Assembly: GCA_021199305.1 (NCBI GenBank)
Contig: JAJQIH010000016.1
Span: forward strand, 39,750 to 103,749
Reading direction: 5' to 3'
Length of the DNA stretch: 64,000 nucleotides
Origin: Ruminococcus sp.
GTDB lineage: Bacteria > Bacillota > Clostridia > Oscillospirales > Ruminococcaceae
Shown here: piece after piece, positions 61,791-64,000 of the stretch
Layout of the letters: each line of letters opens with the position of its first letter
Numbering within the stretch: position 1 is the first letter of the stretch
Position numbers and translations under genes: made by a program
Notes under the pieces: generated by a model
Databases searched by the model: none
Seen by the model: only the letters and a program-made list of their open reading frames with translations
Told to the model about the DNA's origin: nothing

Positions 61791-62058
61791 AGCTGTCTGT
61801 CTTTTCAAGCTCTTCCCTGTAAGCCTTCAGAATTTTATTTTCAATCTCCTCACGCACCTCGCTTGATATAGGGTGAACTATATCCCGAAACACTCCGCTT
61901 GTGTCCCGTCTGCTTGGCATTGCGACGAAAAGGCGGTTGTCGCCTTGAACGACCTTAATGTCGTGGACTGCGAATGCTCCGTCGAAGGTAACGCTTATAA
62001 CGCCTTTAAGCCGTCCGTTTGGAATTAACTTTCTTACTTTAATGTCTGTGATTGTCAT
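61789..62058 (-). CDS. spoVG: Septation/sporulation regulator SpoVG
   Basis: The 89-residue protein has the SpoVG core TDIKVRKLIPNGRLKGVISVTFDGAFAVHDIKVV...LFVAMPSRR and IVHPISSEVREEIENKIL. SpoVG is a small nucleic-acid-binding protein affecting septation and many genes. The ATG at 62058 follows AAAGGAGAATTTAAA; an upstream in-frame ATG has none. In Bacillus it is controlled by sigma-H and AbrB/Spo0A. TTCGACA motifs (0A boxes in reverse) lie 230-370 nt upstream. Confidence 0.94.
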   Translation of the reverse strand: MTITDIKVRKLIPNGRLKGVISVTFDGAFAVHDIKVVQGDNRLFVAMPSRRDTSGVFRDIVHPISSEVREEIENKILKAYREELEKTDS

Positions 62059-62097
62059 TTTAAATTCTCCTTTGTGCTTTTTATTTTGTTTTGCTGT

Positions 62098-62131
62098 CAT
62101 TCCACCCCGCCCACAGCGGGGCGGAATGGAT
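62098..62131. repeat. GC-rich palindrome upstream of spoVG
   Basis: CATTCC(A)CCCCGCC and (G)CGGGGCGGAATG arms around CACA. It lies 40 nt ahead of the spoVG start on the transcribed side, so it may be in the leader or be a dispersed palindrome. Confidence 0.6.
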
Positions 62132-62275
62132 TGGTGCCTGACTCTTCTTGAGCTTTTGTTTGGTGCGGTCAGATTCTCCCCAGGCAGGAGAGCTTAAATT
62201 ACAAGCTCATTCTGAACTTTGCCCAAAATTATTATTGCCTGATTTGTGGGAAATATTCGCTTGATTTTTTTGAGG

Positions 62276-62430
62276 GGCAACCCCCATATTTCGACAAAAT
62301 CCAGCGAACACCAGCTTTGCAGCGAAAGCGAAATCAACCCACATATTTCGACAAAATTTTAAGTCCTGATGTTTCTCCCCCACGCCGCAGGCGTGGAGGG
62401 GAAACTGCTCTTTCCCCATTATTCGACAAA
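62276..62430. repeat. TTCGACAAAAT repeat cluster with GC palindrome
   Basis: CATATTTCGACAAAAT-type units occur at about 62285-62300 and 62342-62357, with a variant at 62417-62432. The 71-bp segment 62335-62405, including the palindrome GTTTCTCCCCC(A)CGCC-GCA-GGCG..., recurs at 63891-63960. Each unit contains TGTCGAA on the minus strand. Confidence 0.8.
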
Positions 62431-62436
62431 AGTTTT

Positions 62437-62505
62437 TCGGATTATAATCGGAAAAGTGTGGATATTCCAAAAGTTTTTCGGGTTATATTCGGAAAAGTAT
62501 TGATT
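62437..62505. repeat. Imperfect tandem duplication ahead of the ATPase gene
   Basis: AAAAGTTTTTCGGATTATAA...GGAAAAGTG (about 62428-62458) recurs as AAAAGTTTTTCGGGTTATAT...GGAAAAGTA (about 62469-62499), about 40 bp apart. The second copy ends at the promoter -35 box. Confidence 0.65.
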
Positions 62506-62528
62506 TTTTCAAAGCTTTGCGGTATACT
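62500..62528 (+). promoter_or_regulatory. Promoter of the ATPase gene
   Basis: TTGATT (62500-62505), 17 bp, TATACT (62523-62528). The start codon at 62552 follows only about 17 nt later with GGGGG between. Confidence 0.6.
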
Positions 62529-62551
62529 ATATGGTATCGGGGGTGTTTATT

Positions 62552-63763
62552 ATGATTTACAGACCTTTATATGTTAATAAAATTATGGCGTACACCGACA
62601 CGCCGTTTGTCAAAATTATTACTGGCGTTCGCCGAAGTGGAAAATCCACAATATTAAAAATGATTATCGAAAAGCTTCAAATCGAAAGAGGAGTTTCAAA
62701 AGAGCAGATTGTGTCCTGTCGTTTTGACTCTATGGAATACGACAGTATGACAGCAAGCGGAATGTTTGAAATGCTGAAAAGCCGGATATCAAAAAACGGT
62801 AAAACGTATTTTTTCCTTGATGAGGTTCAGGAGATTTCAGGCTGGGAAAAGGTGGTAAACTCTTTAGCGTCCGACTATGACGTTGACATTTATGTGACAG
62901 GCTCTAATTCACGGATGATGTCGTCAGAAATTTCAACCTATCTGACTGGTCGCTATGTGTCGTTCAGAGTTTACACGCTGTCTTTCGAGGAGTATCTTGA
63001 CTTCAGATCACATTATGGCACCGTCGGCGATACAAAATCAGAGTTTGCAAACTACGTTCGTCTCGGAGGTTTTCCCGCAACGCATCTGCAAAGCTATTCG
63101 CCGGATGAGGTATACACTATTGTTCGTGATATTTATAATTCCACAATTTTCTCAGATATTGTAAAACGAAATCAGGTTCGTAAAATCGACCAGCTTGAAC
63201 GAATTGTAAAATACACCTTTAATAATCTCGGAAACACCTTTTCGGCAAAATCAATTTCCGACTACTTAAAATCTGAGAACAGGAAGCTTGACAGCGAAAC
63301 GGTTTACAGCTACCTGGAAAAGCTGGAAAAAGCATACCTGCTGCACCGTTGTTCCCGCTACGATTTACAGGGTAAGGAAATATTGAAAACTCAGGAGAAA
63401 TTTTACCTTGCAGACGTTTCTCTTAAATACAGCGTTTTAGGATATTCAGAAAACGACGTAGCTGCAAGCCTTGAAAATATAGTGTATCTGGAGCTTTGCC
63501 GCAGAGGTTATACTGTATATATTGGCAAGCTCGGAAACTGCGAGATTGATTTTGTAGCCGAGCGACAAAACGAAAGGCTTTATATTCAGGTTACGCAAGA
63601 AATCAGCTTGGAAAAAACCAGAAGCAGAGAATACAAACGGCTTTTGCAGATTGACGATAATTATCCGAAGTATGTGCTCAGAACCGACCCGTTCGCCGAC
63701 GGCAATTACGAGGGTGTCAGAACTATGCACATTGCAGATTTTCTTCTTAGCAAGGATTTTTAG
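62552..63763 (+). CDS. AAA ATPase with DUF4143 domain
   Basis: The 403-residue protein has a Walker A in IITGVRRSGKSTILKMI, a Walker B in TYFFLDEVQEISGWEKVVNSL, VYVTGSNSRMMSSEISTYLTGRY (sensor-like), and a C-terminal DUF4143 region with ADVSLKYSVLGY...LENIVYLELCRRGYTVYIGKLGNCEIDFVA, a restriction-nuclease-like fold. These proteins are widespread accessory ATPases of unclear role. Direct repeats lie on both sides (62335-62405 and 63891-63960), so it may have moved as a cassette. Confidence 0.9.
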   Translation: MIYRPLYVNKIMAYTDTPFVKIITGVRRSGKSTILKMIIEKLQIERGVSKEQIVSCRFDSMEYDSMTASGMFEMLKSRISKNGKTYFFLDEVQEISGWEKVVNSLASDYDVDIYVTGSNSRMMSSEISTYLTGRYVSFRVYTLSFEEYLDFRSHYGTVGDTKSEFANYVRLGGFPATHLQSYSPDEVYTIVRDIYNSTIFSDIVKRNQVRKIDQLERIVKYTFNNLGNTFSAKSISDYLKSENRKLDSETVYSYLEKLEKAYLLHRCSRYDLQGKEILKTQEKFYLADVSLKYSVLGYSENDVAASLENIVYLELCRRGYTVYIGKLGNCEIDFVAERQNERLYIQVTQEISLEKTRSREYKRLLQIDDNYPKYVLRTDPFADGNYEGVRTMHIADFLLSKDF

Positions 63764-63819
63764 GTGATGTTCCCGCTGCACAAAAAGCAGACATTAAGCT
63801 TTATGAGAAATCTATTTAA

Positions 63820-63850
63820 TACCCTCCGCGGTTGGCGGAGGGTATTATTC
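63820..63850 (+). terminator. Terminator of the ATPase gene
   Basis: TACCCTCCGC-GGTTG-style loop-GCGGAGGGTA (63820-63844) followed by TTATTCTTT. Confidence 0.7.
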
Positions 63851-63888
63851 TTTGATTTGATGTTCGGCACAAAAGGTATCTGGCAGAA

Positions 63889-63960
63889 GGCAACCCCCAT
63901 ATTTCGACAAAATTTTAAGTCCTGATGTTTCTCCCCACGCCGCAGGCGTGGAGGGGAAAC
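63889..63960. repeat. Downstream copy of the 71-bp repeat
   Basis: Matches 62335-62405 with one base fewer and a CCCCC/CCCAC difference. It includes TTCGACA (63903-63909) and the CACGCC-GCA-GGCGTG palindrome. Confidence 0.85.
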
Positions 63961-64000
63961 AAAACTCTTTTGTTCTTACTTACCCTCTATTGATTATTAT

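Overview
The window is a chromosomal segment of a low-to-mid GC Firmicute. Gene content points to an anaerobic, spore-lineage, plant-fibre-degrading member of the Clostridia, most likely Ruminococcus or a close Oscillospiraceae relative. The evidence is the yabP-yabQ-divIC and spoVG sporulation genes, an Rnf complex, a FabK-type fatty acid synthase, a GH74 xyloglucanase, a GH94 cellobiose phosphorylase and an L-fucose pathway. The taxonomic call is an inference from gene content. No phage, integrase, transposase, CRISPR array or rRNA operon was seen.

Layout. 1-3000: 5' part of the S10 ribosomal protein operon on the minus strand (rpsJ, rplC, rplD, rplW, partial rplB), with a good promoter and a roughly 400-nt structured leader holding an attenuator-like terminator. 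3.1-5.8 kb: yabP-yabQ-divIC-S1 protein plus a lipoprotein, minus strand, with an antitoxin-like fragment interrupting the usual order. 5.9-8.2 kb: GH74 lipoprotein. 8.3-12.3 kb: serA, serC and an HtrA-type protease. 12.5-17.7 kb: radical SAM protein, then an operon of MraY-like transferase, phosphatidylserine synthase, phosphatidylserine decarboxylase and type I pullulanase. 17.8-21 kb: a 1061-residue cell-wall-anchored modular protein, then tRNA-Thr(CGT). 21.4-26.9 kb: fucI, a four-helix-bundle protein gene, a sugar kinase, fucU and fucA; fucO lies apart at 48.1 kb. 27.1-31.5 kb: hisS, a membrane protein, aspS and a zinc-ribbon membrane protein. 33.1-38.9 kb: apbE-rnfCDGEAB. 39.4-43.1 kb: cellobiose phosphorylase, DUF6440 and an aldose epimerase. 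43.3-47.1 kb: DUF378 protein, a candidate small RNA, birA-bioY and two half-size chromate transporters. 49.5-51.7 kb: two tandem paralogous lipoproteins. 51.8-61.2 kb: a complete type II fatty acid cluster (fabD divergent from fabH-fabK-fabG-fabF-accB-fabZ-accC-accD-accA-acpP). 61.3-63.8 kb: Nudix hydrolase, spoVG and a DUF4143 ATPase.

How the genes fit together. GH74 can open xyloglucan, GH94 phosphorolyses cellobiose taken up from cellulose, and pullulanase debranches starch or glycogen. The Fuc enzymes convert L-fucose to DHAP and L-lactaldehyde, which FucO reduces to 1,2-propanediol. Rnf links ferredoxin and NAD to an ion gradient. BirA-BioY supplies and attaches the biotin needed by AccB in the nearby fatty acid cluster.

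The most unusual feature is non-coding. At least six intergenic islands (22.2, 24.4-25.05, 31.5, 45.7, 47.3-47.9 and 50.6 kb) carry the same kinds of repeats: 8-nt-period ATTACG arrays, short palindromes whose arms change in a compensatory way around a GAA loop, and a conserved 65-70 bp core. One pair of islands tightly brackets a four-helix-bundle protein gene inside the fucose operon. That makes it a candidate protein-plus-repeat mobile or REP-like system. A second GC-rich palindrome family with GTTT...AAAC ends is also dispersed here, twice between duplicated flanking sequence.
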